Of a stretch of DNA of 64,000 nt, positions 18,801-31,737 are shown piece after piece. The DNA is taken from the NCBI GenBank assembly GCA_016490735.1, contig JAEMWC010002058.1, forward strand, positions 1 through 64,000, read 5' to 3'. This DNA comes from Pachyseris speciosa. Taxonomy: Eukaryota; Cnidaria; Anthozoa; Scleractinia; Pachyseridae. The notes under the pieces were generated by a model that did no database searches, was not told where the DNA came from, and saw only the letters and a program-made list of their open reading frames with translations. Within the stretch, counting starts at the first letter, position 1; each line of letters begins with the position of its first letter. The translations under genes were made by a program, and so were the position numbers.

Positions 18801-21800
18801 TCCCCTGTACCCACTGTACCTCTGTGCTCACTGTTCCTCTTCGCCCACTATTTCCCTTTACAAACTGTACCTCTGTGCACACTGCACCTCTGTGCCCACT
18901 ATTCCTCTGTGCCCAAAATTTCCCCTTACCAACTGTACATCTGTGCCCACTGTTCCTTTGTGCCCACTGCACCTCTGTGCCCATTGTCCTTCATGCGCAC
19001 TGCACCTCTGTGCCTGCTGTTCCTCTGTGCCCACTGTTCCCCTGTACCCACTGCACCTCTGAGACCACTGCACCTCTGTACTCACCGTACCTCTGTACCC
19101 ACTGTACCTCTGTGCCCACTGCACCTCTAAGCCAAATGTACCTCTGTGGCCACTGTTCCTCTGTGCCCCCTGTTCCTCTGTACCCACTGTATCTCTGTGG
19201 CCACTTTTCCTCTGTGCACACTGTATCTCTGCGCCCACTGATTCTGTGCACCAACTTTACATTTCTGCCCACTGTTCCCCTGTACCCACTGTACCTCTGT
19301 GCCCACTGTTTCTTGGTGCCTACTCTTCCTCTGTGCCCAATGTTCCTCTGTGCTTTCTGCTCCTCTTTGCCCATTGTTCCTCTCTGTGCCCACTGTTCCT
19401 TCATACCCACTGTTCCTCAATTCCCACTGTTCCTCTGTGGCCACTGTTCCTCTGTGATCACTGTTACTCTGTGCCCACTGTTCCTCTGTGTCCGCAATTG
19501 CTAAGTGCCCACTGTTCTTCTGTGCCCACTGTACCTCTGTACTCACTGTACCTCTAAGCCCACTGTACCTCTGTACCCACTGTACCTCTATACCCACTGT
19601 ACCTCTGTACCCACTGTACCACTGTGCCCACTGTTTCTCTCTGCCCGCTGCTCCTCTCTGCCCACTATACCTCTGTACCCGCTGTTCCTTTGTGCCCACT
19701 GTTATTCTGTACCCATTGTACCTCTATAGTACCTCTGTGCCCACTGTTCCTCTGTACCCACTGTACCTCTGTGCCCACTGTTCCTCTGTAACCACTGTTC
19801 CTCTGGGCCCGCTGTTTCTCTGAGCCCACTGAACCTCTGTCCCAATGTACCTCTGTACTCACTGTTCCTCTGCGCCCACTGAACCTCTGTGCCCACTTTA
19901 CCTCTGTGCCCACTGTTCCTATGTGCCCACTGTACCTTTGTACCCACTGTACCACCGAGGCCACTGTTCCTCTGTACCCACTGTACCTCTGTGCCAACTG
20001 TACCTCTGTGCCCACTGATCCCCTGTGCCCACTGTACCTCTGTGCCCACTGTTCCTCTGTACCCACTGTACCTCTGTACCCACTGTACCTCTGTACCCAC
20101 TGTTCCTCTGTACCCACTATACCTCTGTGCCCACTGTTCCTCTGTGCCCACAGTTCCTCTGTACCCATTGTACCTCTGTACCCACTGTACCTCTGTGCCC
20201 ACCGTACATCTGTGCCCACTGTTACTCTGTACCCACTGTACCTCTGTACCAACTGTTCCTCTGTACGCACTGTACCTCTGTACCCACTGTACCACTGTAC
20301 CCACTGTTAATCTCTACCCACTGTACTCCTGTGCCCACTGTACCTCTAAGCCGACTGTACTTCTGTACCCAGTGTACTTCTGTACTTACTGTGCCTCTGT
20401 GGCCACTGTACCTCTGTACCCATTGTACCCACTGTTCCTCTCTACCCACTGTACCTCTGTGGCCACTGTTCCTCTGTGCCAACTGTACCTTTGTGCCCAA
20501 TGATCCTCTGTGCCCACTGTACCTCTGTGGCCACTGTTCCTCTCTACCCACTGTACCTCTGTACCAACTGTACCTCTGTGCCCACTGTTCCTCAGTGCCC
20601 GCTGTACCCCTGTACCCACTGTAGCTCTGTGCCCACTTTTTCTCTGTACCCACTGTACCTCTGTTCCCAATGTTCCTCTTTGCCATCTGTACCTCTGTGC
20701 CCACTGTTCCTCTGTACCCACTGTACCTCTGTACCCACTGTTCCTCTGTACCCACTGTACCAATGTGCCCACTGTTACTCTGTGCCCACTTTTCCTCTGT
20801 ACCCACTGTACCTCTGTACCCACTGTTCCTCTGTACCCACTGTACATCTGTACCCACTCTACCTCTGTGCCCACCGTTCCTCTGTGCCCACGGTTCCTCT
20901 GTACCCACTGTACCTCTGTACCCACTTTTCCTCTGTACGCACTGTACGTCTGTACGCACCGTTCCTCTGTACCCACTGTTCCTCTCTACCCACTGTACCT
21001 TTGTGCCCACTGCACCTCTCTACCCACTGTACCTCTGTACCCACCGTTCCTCTTGACCCACTGTACCTTTGTGCCCACTGTACCTGTGTACTCGCTGTAC
21101 CTCTCTACCCACTGTTCTTCTCTACCCACTGCACCTCTGTGCCAACCGTTCCTCTGTGCCCACTGTACCTCGTTACCCACTGTACCTCTGTACCCACTGT
21201 TCCTCTCTACCCACTGTACCTCTGGACTCACTGTACCTCTGTACCCACTGTACCTCTGATCCCGCTGTTCCCCTGTGCCCACTGTTCCTCTGTGCCCACT
21301 GTAACTCTGTACCCACTGTACCTCTGTTCCCACTGTCTCTCTGTGCCCACTGTTCCTCTGTGCCTACTGTTCCTCTTCGCTTTCTGTTCCTCTGTGCCCA
21401 ATGTTCCTGTCTGTGCCCACTGTTCCGTCATTCCCACTGTTCCTTTATTACCACTGTTCTTCTGTGGACACTGTTTCTCTGTACTCACTGTACCTCTCTG
21501 CCCACTGCACCCCTTTGCTTACTGCACCTCTGTGCCTAGTGTTCCTCTGTGGCCACTGTCCTCCTGTACCCACTTTACCTGTGTGCCCACTTTTCCTCAG
21601 TGCCCACTGTACCTCTGTGCCCACTGTTCCTCTGTGCCCACTATGCCTCTGTGCCCAACTTTCCACTGTGCCCACTGTTCCTCTGTGCCCATTATTCCTT
21701 TCAGCCAACTGTTCTCCCTTACCCACTGTACCACTGTGCCCACTGTTCCTTTGTGCCCACTGCACCTCTGTGCCCAATGTACCTCTCTGCCCAATGTTCC

Positions 21801-22915
21801 TCTCTCTGCCCACTGTCCCTAATGCCCACTGTTCCTCTATGCCCACTTTTCCTCTGTACCCACTGTGTCTGCGTTCTCACTGTTTCTCTGCACCCACTTT
21901 TCCTCTTTGCCCACTTTTCCTGTGCCAACAATTCCTGTGGTCCCACTGTTCCTGTGTGCCCGCTGTTCCTTTCTGGCCACTGTACCTCTGTGCCCAATAT
22001 TCCTCTGTACTCACTGTGCCCAGTGCACCTCTGTGCTCACTGCACCTCTGTGCCCGCGGTTCCTCTTTGCCCACTGTTCCCCTGTACGCACTGTACCTCT
22101 GTGCCCACTGTTCCTCTGTGCCCACTGTTCCTCTGTGCTCACTGTACCTCTGTACCCACTGCACCTCTGTGCCCACTGTTTCTCTGTACCCACTTTACCT
22201 CTGTGGCCATTTTTCTTGTGCCGAGAGTTCCTGTGTTTCCACTTTTCCTATGCGCCCACTCTACCTCTAAAACCACTGTTCCTGTGTGCCCACTGTTCCT
22301 TTGTGCCCACTGTAGCTCTCTGCCCACTGTACCTCTGTGCTCACTGCACCTCTGTGCCCACTGCACCTCTGTGCCAGCTGTTCCTCTGTGCCCGCTTTTC
22401 CTCTGTGCCCACTGCACCTCTGTTCCCGCTGTTCCTCTGTGCCCGCTGTTCCTTTGTGCCTATTGTTCCCTGTACCCACTGTACCTCTGTGCCCACTGTT
22501 TCTTTGTGCCCACTGCACCTCTGTGCCCACTGTACCTCTTTGCCCACTGTTCCTCTTTGCCCACTGTTCCTCTGTATCCACTGTACCTCTGTGCCCATTG
22601 TTCCTCTGTGCACACTATATCTCAATGCCCACTCTTCCTGTGCGCCCACTGTACCTCTTTGCCCAGTGTTCCTTTGTGCCCACTATTATTTTGTGCTTGC
22701 CGTTCCTCTGTGCTTACTGTACCTCTCTGCCTACTTTTCCTCTGTGCCCACTGTATCTCTGTGCTCACTGCACCTCTTTGCCCGCTATTCCCCTGTGCCC
22801 ACTGTATATGTTAGTGCCCACTGTACCTCTGTGCCCACTGATCCTCTGTGTTTACTGTTCCTCTGTGCACACTGTATCTTAGTGCCCACTGTACCTCTTG
22901 CCAACCATTCTTCTA
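15865..22915. repeat. 7-kb degenerate 17-bp minisatellite
   Basis: Head-to-tail units related to CCCACTGTTCCTCTGTG / CCCACTGTACCTCTGTA, roughly 410 copies, with substitutions but few indels. Because 17 is not a multiple of 3 and the unit has no stop in any register, every frame on both strands is open for hundreds of codons and encodes rotations of one 17-residue repeat (VPTVPLCPLFLCAHCSS on the plus strand, Gly/Gln/Arg-rich on the minus). These frames are by-products, not genes: they lack starts in context, splice sites and any non-repeat part. Pyrimidines dominate the plus strand. Confidence 0.95.
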
Positions 22916-22999
22916 TGGCTATAGCACTTTTATACTTACTGACGGCGGTTACCTCTAATATTTTATTCTTAGATAATTGCTAACAATTTCAGTTCTCGG

Positions 23000-23640
23000 T
23001 ATATGAGAGACTAGCCGAGATCAGGTCTCTGCTAATGTAGTGAAAAAACGTCTCACAGCCCTCAGCTCAAAAATCAAGACCACAATTCAGCCTGTGTTCC
23101 TCAGCAGAAAACTCAACGAGGATTAAATTTCGAGAAGTCAAGCCAGCCATTGTTAACCAACAATGTTTAGTTTATAAATTTCAATGTAACCTTTGCGATG
23201 CAGGATATGTTGGTTATACTCGCGGCCACCTCCACGAACGCGTAGATGGACACAAACAAAAATCGTCGTCAATTTATAAACATTATTTTAGCGAACATAA
23301 CTCGAACGTACCATCTTTTCTTTCAGAACAATTTCACGAGCTCACTAGAGGTGCTAACAAATTTGATTGCCTAATTGAGGAGATGCTTTTTATAAGAAAA
23401 CTCAAACCATCCCTAAACGTGCAAACGGACTCGATTCGCGCAGAGGTATTCACTTGAAGAACTTGTGACCCTTTGTTATGTTAATTTGTAGAGGCCATAG
23501 AAATCAAATCTTCGCATTACTTATTCATTTTGCCTTGCGAATGGTGTCATGATGACGCCGAAACGTCGGCTTTTAACGTTAATATTCGCTTGCTTCTGTT
23601 TCAAGAAATCGTTTTTGATCAAGATAGTTATCGTTCTAAA
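23000..23640 (+). pseudogene. Penelope-like retroelement, 3' end with GIY-YIG endonuclease part
   Basis: Two adjoining frames (about 23041-23120 and 23116-23457) encode the C-terminal part of a Penelope-like element polyprotein: the linker with PVFLSRKL, the Cys pair region (VYKFQCNLCDAGYVGYT) with the GIY-YIG-type GYVGYT, then HLHERVDGHKQKSS and the final IEEMLFIRKLKPSLNVQT. A one-base loss near 23117 separates the frames. The reverse transcriptase is missing, so it is a 5'-truncated copy. The sequence after the stop, with CGAAACGTCGGCTTTTAACG, is the usual element tail. It abuts the minisatellite end. Confidence 0.8.
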
Positions 23641-24059
23641 TTTGCTTGATAGTTGTGAACTCTGTAAAGGTTACAAACCAGCTGCAGCCCTAGTGTGACA
23701 CTTGATTCGCGACAGAATGTACCTTTCCCTCCGGTGGAGGGTCGTGTTGTCAGCGCGTGACTTTATTCAAATGGACCAATCAGAAACCAGCTACTTGACC
23801 TTGCTTTAACGGCCGTTGTCGCCAGGTTGGTCACAAGCATACCAGGAAAGCCGAAGAGGCGAACTTCAAGCCAAACTTTTCGTTCTTCACGAGTCTTTTG
23901 GGCGATTGATTCGAGTGGGCGATCGATGCGATCGATGGAGTGGTCTGCCTTCTTCTTTTAGAAGGAGAGACAACGATTTCGAAAAACTTCACTAAACGGC
24001 GTCAGAATGGCTTCATAATCGGCACAAGAGACAAGTACGCGACACATTTGAGGTAGGAA

Positions 24060-26140
24060 AACTTTATTTCTAATTAGATAGTTATTTAATCATTTTTTTT
24101 ACGATCGGTGACTTTCCCATACAATTCTCTATATAAACAAGCTGATGCAGAGTCCAATTTTGAGCTTGGGAAGCCTGTGACCAAGGCAACCATCACTGAA
24201 CATGGAGACCAAAACTTGAAACAACAGAACTCGATTACTGTGGAAGAAGCTTGCCAACTGATCGCATATACGTTGTAAAACTATTAAATTCCATTATTTT
24301 AAGATCTTGAGGTAAAAAGCCATTCGAAGTGGGAGAAATTCTTCCCAAAATATCTTCCACGAGTCGAAGGGCGCCAAAACTACGAATAGCCTACCGGGAA
24401 TGAACTCGTTTGCGCAGTCTAACCCAACTCTCTCGAGCTCCCTCTCGGTCAGAAGATAATAAAGAACAATAGTACGCAATTTCAAATCATTTACATACCT
24501 CTGGGGAATGGCTAAGCCCAAAAAGTATGGTTTGTCTTTCAAACGACTCTTTGGCACTTTACTGCCTTTTGTTTTTTAACACTTTGCCTCTCGTCTAAAG
24601 GGCCAATGCTTATGGCGCCCGAAAGGGAAATCAGTCCAGCCGCCCGGGAAGCGTAATTTTGGCGAGGAAAATGTTTTGAGGCCGTCCTTCTTTGCCGCGC
24701 GTACTGCTTGCCATTTAAATTTGAAAATCACACAATGAATTTTCTTTCACATTGTATACAATACTGATTTCTGTTCATCCCTTTTCCTGCGTAAGTCATG
24801 CAGTAGTTTGGTCACAGAAGTTTCCCCGCCCTCAAAAGCGACGCAGAAAAAACCATTGCTGCTGATGAAAATCCTACTCAAAGGCGTTCCGTTATTGTCT
24901 GTTATGAGTAGTACAAGTGTTTTTCTCTTACAAGTTTCCCGTCGTATCCGCCTTGCGCAAACGAACAGGTATCCGCTATATTTTCAAATAACGGAAAGGC
25001 ATTAGTTCACCTCGTGAAATGTGTAAAACTCCTGGAGCAAAGTTGATTACAATGTGTTAAGTTTTTCCTTGTTGTGATCAATCGAGGCATTTTTTGCATA
25101 GAGGTCAAAATGAATGGTAAGCAAAGTTGTTTGTGAAAAAATGTTTGCTATAGAAGCTCAAATTTGGAGCATATGTCACAAGGAAAAGAGGAGTCCTATT
25201 TGACCGTATTTCCAGTCATAAATTCACCGTATAGTTGCAGCGCGAACCCATCCGGCTAGTTGATTTGAATTACCGTAATGAAACTAGAAACAAACGCTGT
25301 TGAAATCCAACCCGAAAGACGAAAGCCGCACACTACCCTTTTGGGTAACAATGGCCTGAAATGAAAATAAGAAATCTGTCTTCTGAAGGTGAATGCGGCT
25401 ATTTGCGGAATAAAAAAGGGGAAGTTTGCTTCTAAAAAGAGCGTTGAGAACCGTGTACTTTCCGTCAACAAGATAACTCAGGCAAGAAAGTCAGCAAAGA
25501 AGCGTCGTTTTGAGGATGATGCTCAAGAACGGGCGATCAACGATTTTATAGCTCGCAAAAAAATAAAAACAAACAAAGAAACAAGACAGTAGAATTTGGT
25601 AGGTAAAACGGTACAACACTACACTACACTACACATGGCTTTAAATACTTTCGAGTCATTGGCATTTGAATGTCATAAACGTATTTTAAAAAATCGAAAC
25701 TTCATCATACATGTACACACAGGACTCAGGCAGGGAAAACAGTCGGAAAGTACGTGTAGCATGTAGTCGGGTCAGGAATTGATGACATGGATGTGTTAAC
25801 AAAAGGGTTGGACAAGTTATAAAAACGGTAAGCAACGAATTTAAGGATGCAGTTTTTACTGAAGCTCGGCTTTTTTATTTACATTTTAACAAGTAAATAT
25901 CACATTGTTTTCTCAAGGAGTTTATTCAAAAGGAACTTCAACTTCACGTAAGCTTAATTTTATATGAAACAATTTTAACTCAAACAACTACAATGTACAT
26001 ATAAGTATACATGCAGTTTAAAAAGTTTAAAACTTGACAAATATACCTGCACAGAAATTGAATGTAATCAGTCACTTCACACTATAAATAAGTTGGTGAA
26101 AATGGATAACTTGTCAAAAAGGGCCTGCATTGTATAAATA
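24060..26140. other. Intergenic DNA with no gene recognised
   Basis: Only short frames occur (for example a Lys-rich 67-codon one at 25389-25592 and an antisense 87-codon one at 24294-24557). None shows a domain or splice context I can support. Confidence 0.4.
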
Positions 26141-26285
26141 ACAATAGTTTGTACTTGAGAGAGAGATCAGATATGGCACTGCACAAATACCATAAATCCT
26201 GTACAGCTCCTCAATGTTTGATACCCCAAGACGTCTCCGTAACGGAGGCTGCAGATATTCCAATCAGCTGCGTGAAATTTAAGTA

Positions 26286-26561
26286 TTGTTCTGTGAAAGT
26301 CTTCCAGTTTTGGAATTCCTTCGAAGTCAACTGAACAACACCTTGAAATCTTCGCCGAACAACAAATTGGGCTGTGTTTATAAGGCACTGTTTAATTGTG
26401 AATTTTCCCCTCACGATGCATTGGAAGATGTGAAAGCTATTAGAAGGATTCTGTTTTCTCCGCCACCCGAGCCAAGCGCTGAAACTGTTATGAATCGTGG
26501 AAAAACATCTTTACCGAACGAAGCCCTGCAACAAGCAACAGTTCTTGAGCGACGACAATAA
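26286..26561 (+). pseudogene. Fragment resembling the end of a DEDDh exonuclease domain
   Basis: An 91-codon open stretch contains LGCVYKALFNCEFSPHDALEDV followed by KAIRRILF. The HDALEDVKAI pattern is the Exo III motif (His and Asp metal-site residues) of DEDDh exonucleases of the DnaQ/epsilon type, and the preceding LPVLEFLRSQ fits the approach to it. Exo I and Exo II are not visible upstream, so this is a partial relic, perhaps of a repeated gene family in this genome. No initiator or splice sites were found. Confidence 0.45.
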
Positions 26562-26639
26562 GTTGTTGACACCTTCAGCGGAAATCTCACTTACCTTCCG
26601 AATGGCTCTGTAAAGTTAACAACAATCCAGTAGTTGGCA

Positions 26640-27940
26640 GACTCCGGTTTGGCCTTCAGTACTCTTCAAGAAATTTCAAACTTGGAATAAACGGTCTTTA
26701 TGGAGTTATGACACTCCCTCCATCATCTCGAAACTTCTCGCGTCACCAAACCAAATCGTCGAGAATTTCATTAAACAGAAGAATAATTTCTTCAATATTA
26801 AAGTATTTCCACGAACAATAAACAAGATCTTTCTCTTTGCTTTGATTTCATATACTTTTAGCCCGTTAATTCCTCTATTAATTGCCTTGGTAAGCAGACA
26901 CGACGAGAGACAATGGAGTCCGATAGAATTTCGAGTCTGTATGAGTCTCGCAACTCGCTCGAATAAGGTCAGCGGTAACATGAAGAGCGCGACCGGAAAT
27001 AATGATTTGCGCGAAATCGCGCGAACCGGAAATAAAAGGTGCAAAATGATTATCAATTTATCTCAAAAATTTGCTCAGTGACATATGTTGAAATTTTTCA
27101 TGCAAATAGCATTCATCTTTATCTAACATTTTAGACATTTACGAAAAAATCTGTAGAGTAGATGTTTTTTAATCCTTAAGAGGCAATTTTTTTAATTATC
27201 TTCGTTTCCACTCTACAGAATTTTCTAAAATTTTCACAGAAAGTGAATAATATTGCAAACTTTGAAAAACGCTTATAAAAAATACAGGTCACAGAGTTAG
27301 TTTTAAAGATAAATTTAAAAACGTGACTTTTTAGGGGTAGGTCTTTAGAGAGGTATGCGTACCATGACAACGCACATGACGTCAGAAGTTGTCTCAATTG
27401 AAACTTTAACAGCCCTGTTGTAAGATAACCTACAATTTGTTTAAGTGACTTACAGCAAAAAAAATTAATCTTGAATTGTTTTGACATGCATATCAGCTGT
27501 AAGATACCCTGTCGAGCCTCCTTAATTTGTTTGGAAAATTGGTACACATTAAGACTTTTCAAATAAGAAGCAATATTATGCCAAAAGATGGAAGCCATAT
27601 AGGATATATTTTGTTTCCCAGTGTTTGTTCTGACTCGTGATTTGTAGAGATTAAGATTTAAGTAAGTGAGAATAAGAGGTTTGGAGAAAATAAATAAATG
27701 TTATTCCCATACAGGCAATCCGAAATAAGAAAGGTATGAAGACCAGTTTCTCAATTCTTACTTTATTATTCCTTCGTTCACTTCTTTGCGAAAAAAAAAA
27801 CAATAAGTAAACTAAAAAACCCAGAAAAGGTTATATAATTAATTTAAATTCATTCATGGGAAATAAAAAATAAAAGGCTTTGGGTATTCAGGCACGTACG
27901 CTGTTCGATTTAGCCATGTAAAATGTAAGATGAGAGCATA
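26640..27940. other. Intergenic DNA with no gene recognised
   Basis: AT-rich sequence with only chance-length frames on both strands. Confidence 0.4.
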
Positions 27941-28074
27941 GTTTGCATTGTTTAACCCTATCCAGCTCGTGGAAAAGACGATTGTACCCGTGCAGACATC
28001 CAACTACGAAGTGCCACCAAACCTCATGAATTGTGTAAGGTTTATGTATGGACAATTTCATGAGGTAGGTCAGT

Positions 28075-29003
28075 TGTTAATAAGTCAATGGAAGAACCAT
28101 ATCGATTCTGTTATAACCAAAATAAGCAAAACTGTTGGAATGTTAAGTAAACTAAGACATTATATACCATTTTGTGTTCTTATAAATATCTATAATGCTC
28201 TTATAACACCTTATCTCTCCTATGGACTTATTACATGGGGCCACGCCTCTAAAACACATCTAAATAAACTCACTATTCTACAGAAGCGCGCACTACGCTT
28301 AATTCACTTTGCAGACAGAAATGAGCACGCTATCCCTTTATTTGTCAAAACTAGCGTTTTACCTTTAAGTTTTCTTTATGTCCAAGCGGTCTCAAACTTA
28401 ATGTATGATATAAATGCAAAACAAGCACCGCCAAATATTCTAAACCTTTTCTGTAGAACTTCTAGCATACACAAATATGCTACCCGCTCGTCAACCTCTC
28501 AGAACTTTTATATTAAAAATTCTAGAATCGACCGACAAAAATACTCTTTTTCACGTGTTGGAGCAAAAGTGTGGAATGGGATACCTGAAAGAATAAAAAA
28601 GTTGCCAAAAAATAGTTTTAAGAAAGAAATGAAAAGAATACTATTTGAAATTTTGAAAACTGAAGATAGCTACATTGAAATCGATAAAATAATATTTGAT
28701 CTAAAGAATCATTAGAGAAGACACAAGTGAAAGTACTTTTATTATCTTAGTATCTCAAGCTCTCCCTCTCTCTTTTCTCTTTTTTTGTTTTTATAATTTT
28801 GTTGTTGTTTTTTGTTTTTGTTTGTTTGTTCAATCTCGCACAAATACACTTATCTTTTTTAATCCTGTACTGTAATATAATTGCCTCTGTTTCAATAGAC
28901 TGGCCTGCCACGATTAGCTAAGCTACCTGCAGGTCAGTCTAAATTGTAATTACAATTACAATTACATTTGATTTTTTTAATAAACCTTTTAACCTTTTTT
29001 TTT
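28075..29003 (+). pseudogene. 5'-truncated CR1/L2-type LINE, reverse transcriptase C-terminus and 3' tail
   Basis: From about 28075 to the stop at 28715 the frame encodes the region after the RT catalytic core of a jockey/CR1/L2-clade non-LTR element: ...ISKTVGMLSKLRHYIP, YGLITWGHASKTHLNKL, LQKRALRLIHF, then the terminal part with KYSFSRVGAKVWNGIPERIK. It is uninterrupted. The preceding ~40 codons of the same frame (from 27948) do not fit and are probably unrelated sequence joined by chance. The tail ends AATAAACCTTTTAACC. Such 5' truncation is normal for target-primed insertion. Confidence 0.8.
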
Positions 29004-29359
29004 TACAAAGTTGACGAAATTTTGAAAGGCAGGTTTTACAGCGATTGTCAACAAAAGTTTACTATTTTTTAGTGACTATTATGGTTTAGTGACTATTATG
29101 GATTCTTATCATTTTAGTGTTTCGTTTCACTTTTGATTGCATCTGGGTAGATTCTCACACTCTAATGGAAGTGCACTACAGAGGCTATTGACTGGCTTAT
29201 GGCAAATCATTACTGTGTACGTTTGGGCTTTTGTTGTGTTGTTTTTCTTTTTCTTTGTTTTTGTTTATTAACCAGCGGGCACATTGTGCTTCCCTCAAGC
29301 TCAAGCTCAAGACAAGTTAACCTATAGCTTCTTAGATTTCTCTTCCTCTGCAAGGTCCA

Positions 29360-29522
29360 TTCAAATGTGCTAAAAAATAATGATATTGGTGTGGTAGGAT
29401 TCGAAATCTGTGAAAGGAGGCTAAAGGAACAAACAGGAATCCTTGTCGCCATATCGCTGTCACAGAATTCCTCGTTAGAAGTTTCTTTGGCTGTGTTGTA
29501 GGGAAAAACGTCCGACATTTTG
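29360..29522 (-). repeat. Minus-strand partner of an inverted duplication
   Basis: Read on the minus strand it contains YNTAKETSN, NMATRI/DMATRI and SSLLSQISNPTT-like readings shared with 31738-31905 on the plus strand. It may be a copied piece of an unknown gene or of a repeat. Confidence 0.6.
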
Positions 29523-29899
29523 AATGCATCAAGCTTTCATCAAAAGGAAAAGACTCCATTTACATTATTTGCAAGTACGAGCTACTTTAAAGGATGACAT
29601 GATATAACTTTTCAGTGATCCTAGAATGATAAATATTAATTTAGATGTAATTATTTATTGGAAATGATGGTAACCCAGAGGAAGTTAAAGTATCCTAAAG
29701 GAAGTATTTACTAGCTTTTTACAACTAGTGGACCAGTCACTTACTGTTGGAACACAGGAGAAAGTGCCATGCAGAACGCATGAACTTCAGAAAACATACT
29801 TTGTATAGCCTACTGTAACTTAACTCGGTCGTCCTCGTATGTGTCCAACTTAAATAACATGCGACCCATCCCAAATTCCGAATAACGAACGCATATTGG

Positions 29900-30345
29900 G
29901 TATTATCGATATCCTTGTAGTTAACTCATTCCAAATAGCCAAATTTATGTTTTATTATCATAAACAATTGTTGCCTCCAATGTTCCTCAACTTGTTTGAG
30001 AAAAGTAGGAAAGTTCAAAATTATGTCACCAGAACCGCTGGCTGTTATCGCCCGCATTTCTGTCGTACAAACACATAAGCAACTTCCAATTATCTTTCAA
30101 GTTCCTAAAATTTGGAATTCTCTCCCTGCGTCAATTACCTATTCAGATAGTTTTCTTACCTTTAAGAAAAAGAAGATGTTAGAATTTTTATTTAAACAAT
30201 CCTGAATCTGGTCATGTCGCACTCACATAGCACCTAATTTCACTGTATTATTGTCTTTCGAGGTGGCCTCTCCTATAAGCCTGGTGGTTTCTTGAGGTCT
30301 CCTCGACATTATCTTTATTTGGTGTACAGTATGTAAACATTATCA
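29900..30345 (+). pseudogene. Second LINE 3' fragment, frameshifted
   Basis: The first frame (to 30078) reads NYVTRTAGCYRPHFCRTNT and the overlapping next frame (to 30205) continues with KQLPIIFQVPKIWNSLPASI and FLTFKKKKMLEFL, the characteristic C-terminal end of another CR1-like LINE family (N-x-L-P before a hydrophobic tail). A small indel near 30070 separates them. The tail runs into AATAAATAAAT near 30350. It differs in sequence from the LINE at 28075. Confidence 0.7.
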
Positions 30346-30499
30346 AGATGGCAAATAAATAAATATCAATCTGATAAATATCAATTGCGCAGATAAATGA
30401 TGTATGGTGTCAAAATTCAAAAGGTACAATTATCATCAGCTTTGTTTGGAGACGAAAGTATTTCAGACAGTTTGCCATTGGGATCATTTCTACTCTAGA

Positions 30500-31100
30500 T
30501 ATCAGTAAAAGAAAGGAAAACTGTTCCAGTTCCACTTGGTGATAAATTTGACCCTGATGTTGAGGACCTTTTAGATTTTCTGAACAATTTTAAGGTTTTA
30601 CCAAACTAACCAGGAGGAATATTTGACGGGTTATTCACGAGTTAGCACATCAAGAACTCTTGCAGAAGCCAAGGTACATTATTGATTGTTTTACACCTAT
30701 ACTTTCAAAGTTGACGGCATTCGCTGGGTTTGAACGCCAACAACATGGCTTGCAACAAATGTATCTTGAAAAGAAGCCAATCAACCCACCCACCCAAAAA
30801 AAAATAATAATATAAAATTTTCAAGCTTCTTGACGCAAATCCACAGACTGAACCAGAGAGAAGTGCTCTGGATAATCTTAAGAGACATATTAGGTCCCTA
30901 GATGGACCGGCTGTCTCCCTTTACTTTTCATTTTTGACAGGGAGTAATGTTATTACATATGAATCAATTTTGGCTACATTCAGTACGCTAGAGGAGTTGG
31001 ACGTAGACCAATAATTAGAACGTTTGGTCTCATATTTGAGCTCTCCTCTCAACATAACAGTCATTTTCAGAACTTGCTGAAGACTTAAGTTCTCTCATAA
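30500..31100 (+). pseudogene. Relic of a HECT-like C-terminal protein of unknown role
   Basis: Several short frames in different phases resemble parts of an abundant cnidarian gene family: LEDFL-like start near 30560, ELAHQELLQKPRYIIDCF near 30640, then LDNLKRHIRSLDGPAVSLYF and FLTGSNVITYES near 30860-30970, and RRPIIRTFGLIFELSS near 31000. The F-x-T-G-S and R-R-P-I...L-E-L spacing recalls the C-lobe of HECT ubiquitin ligases. Stops and frameshifts between the pieces show it is dead. Family identification is from memory of similar proteins, hence modest confidence. Confidence 0.4.
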
Positions 31101-31737
31101 ATAAAATGGGGGCTTGGTCTTTCAAAAGTGCTTGATTTCTTAAGTCCAAGCCATGTATGCTGTACGTCTACCTCCATATTAAATCACAAGAAGAGATACA
31201 TCTTAAAGGGATAACAGTAAGCCGAGTATAGTTTTCTCAGGTACAAGTACTATACTTATACTGCAGCATGCAGTTCTCTTCGGTTATTCTTTGAAATAAT
31301 ATTGTTACTCAGGTTTCATCTTTAAATGCTGTACAAGTTGGAGACTTAGAAGTTCTCAGTTTTATTTATTGTTCGCAAATAAGGTTCAAGTTGCAAAATT
31401 GTGTCTATATAATTTTAACTGCATTTATGTCAGTGAAATCAAGTCTGGTTAACAATTGGAATGCCATTTGAATTGCCAAGGAAGACATAATCTAAATAAC
31501 AATTTACGGAGTGTAATAACTCTTAACATCAATAAATCTTGAGTTGGCTTCCTTCACTACAGTCTGAGTAGTCATTTGAAGTTTTCATAATGCAGATAAC
31601 ATGATTTCTGTTTATCAACCCCTTAGAGTAATAATAAAAAAAAGAGCTGAAGAATACCAGCGACGGCTATTAAAAAACTGCCATCACAGCTGTCCATGTG
31701 AGTTCAACATCGATGCAAATCATGAAGCATTTAAACT

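Noticed and set aside
15816..22983. Dozens of long ORFs on both strands (up to about 450 codons) rich in Cys/Pro/Leu or Gln/Arg/Gly
   Set aside because: All are readings of the 17-bp minisatellite, which has no stop in any register; no independent coding signal.
24294..24557. 87-codon minus-strand ORF
   Set aside because: No recognisable motif and no supporting neighbours.
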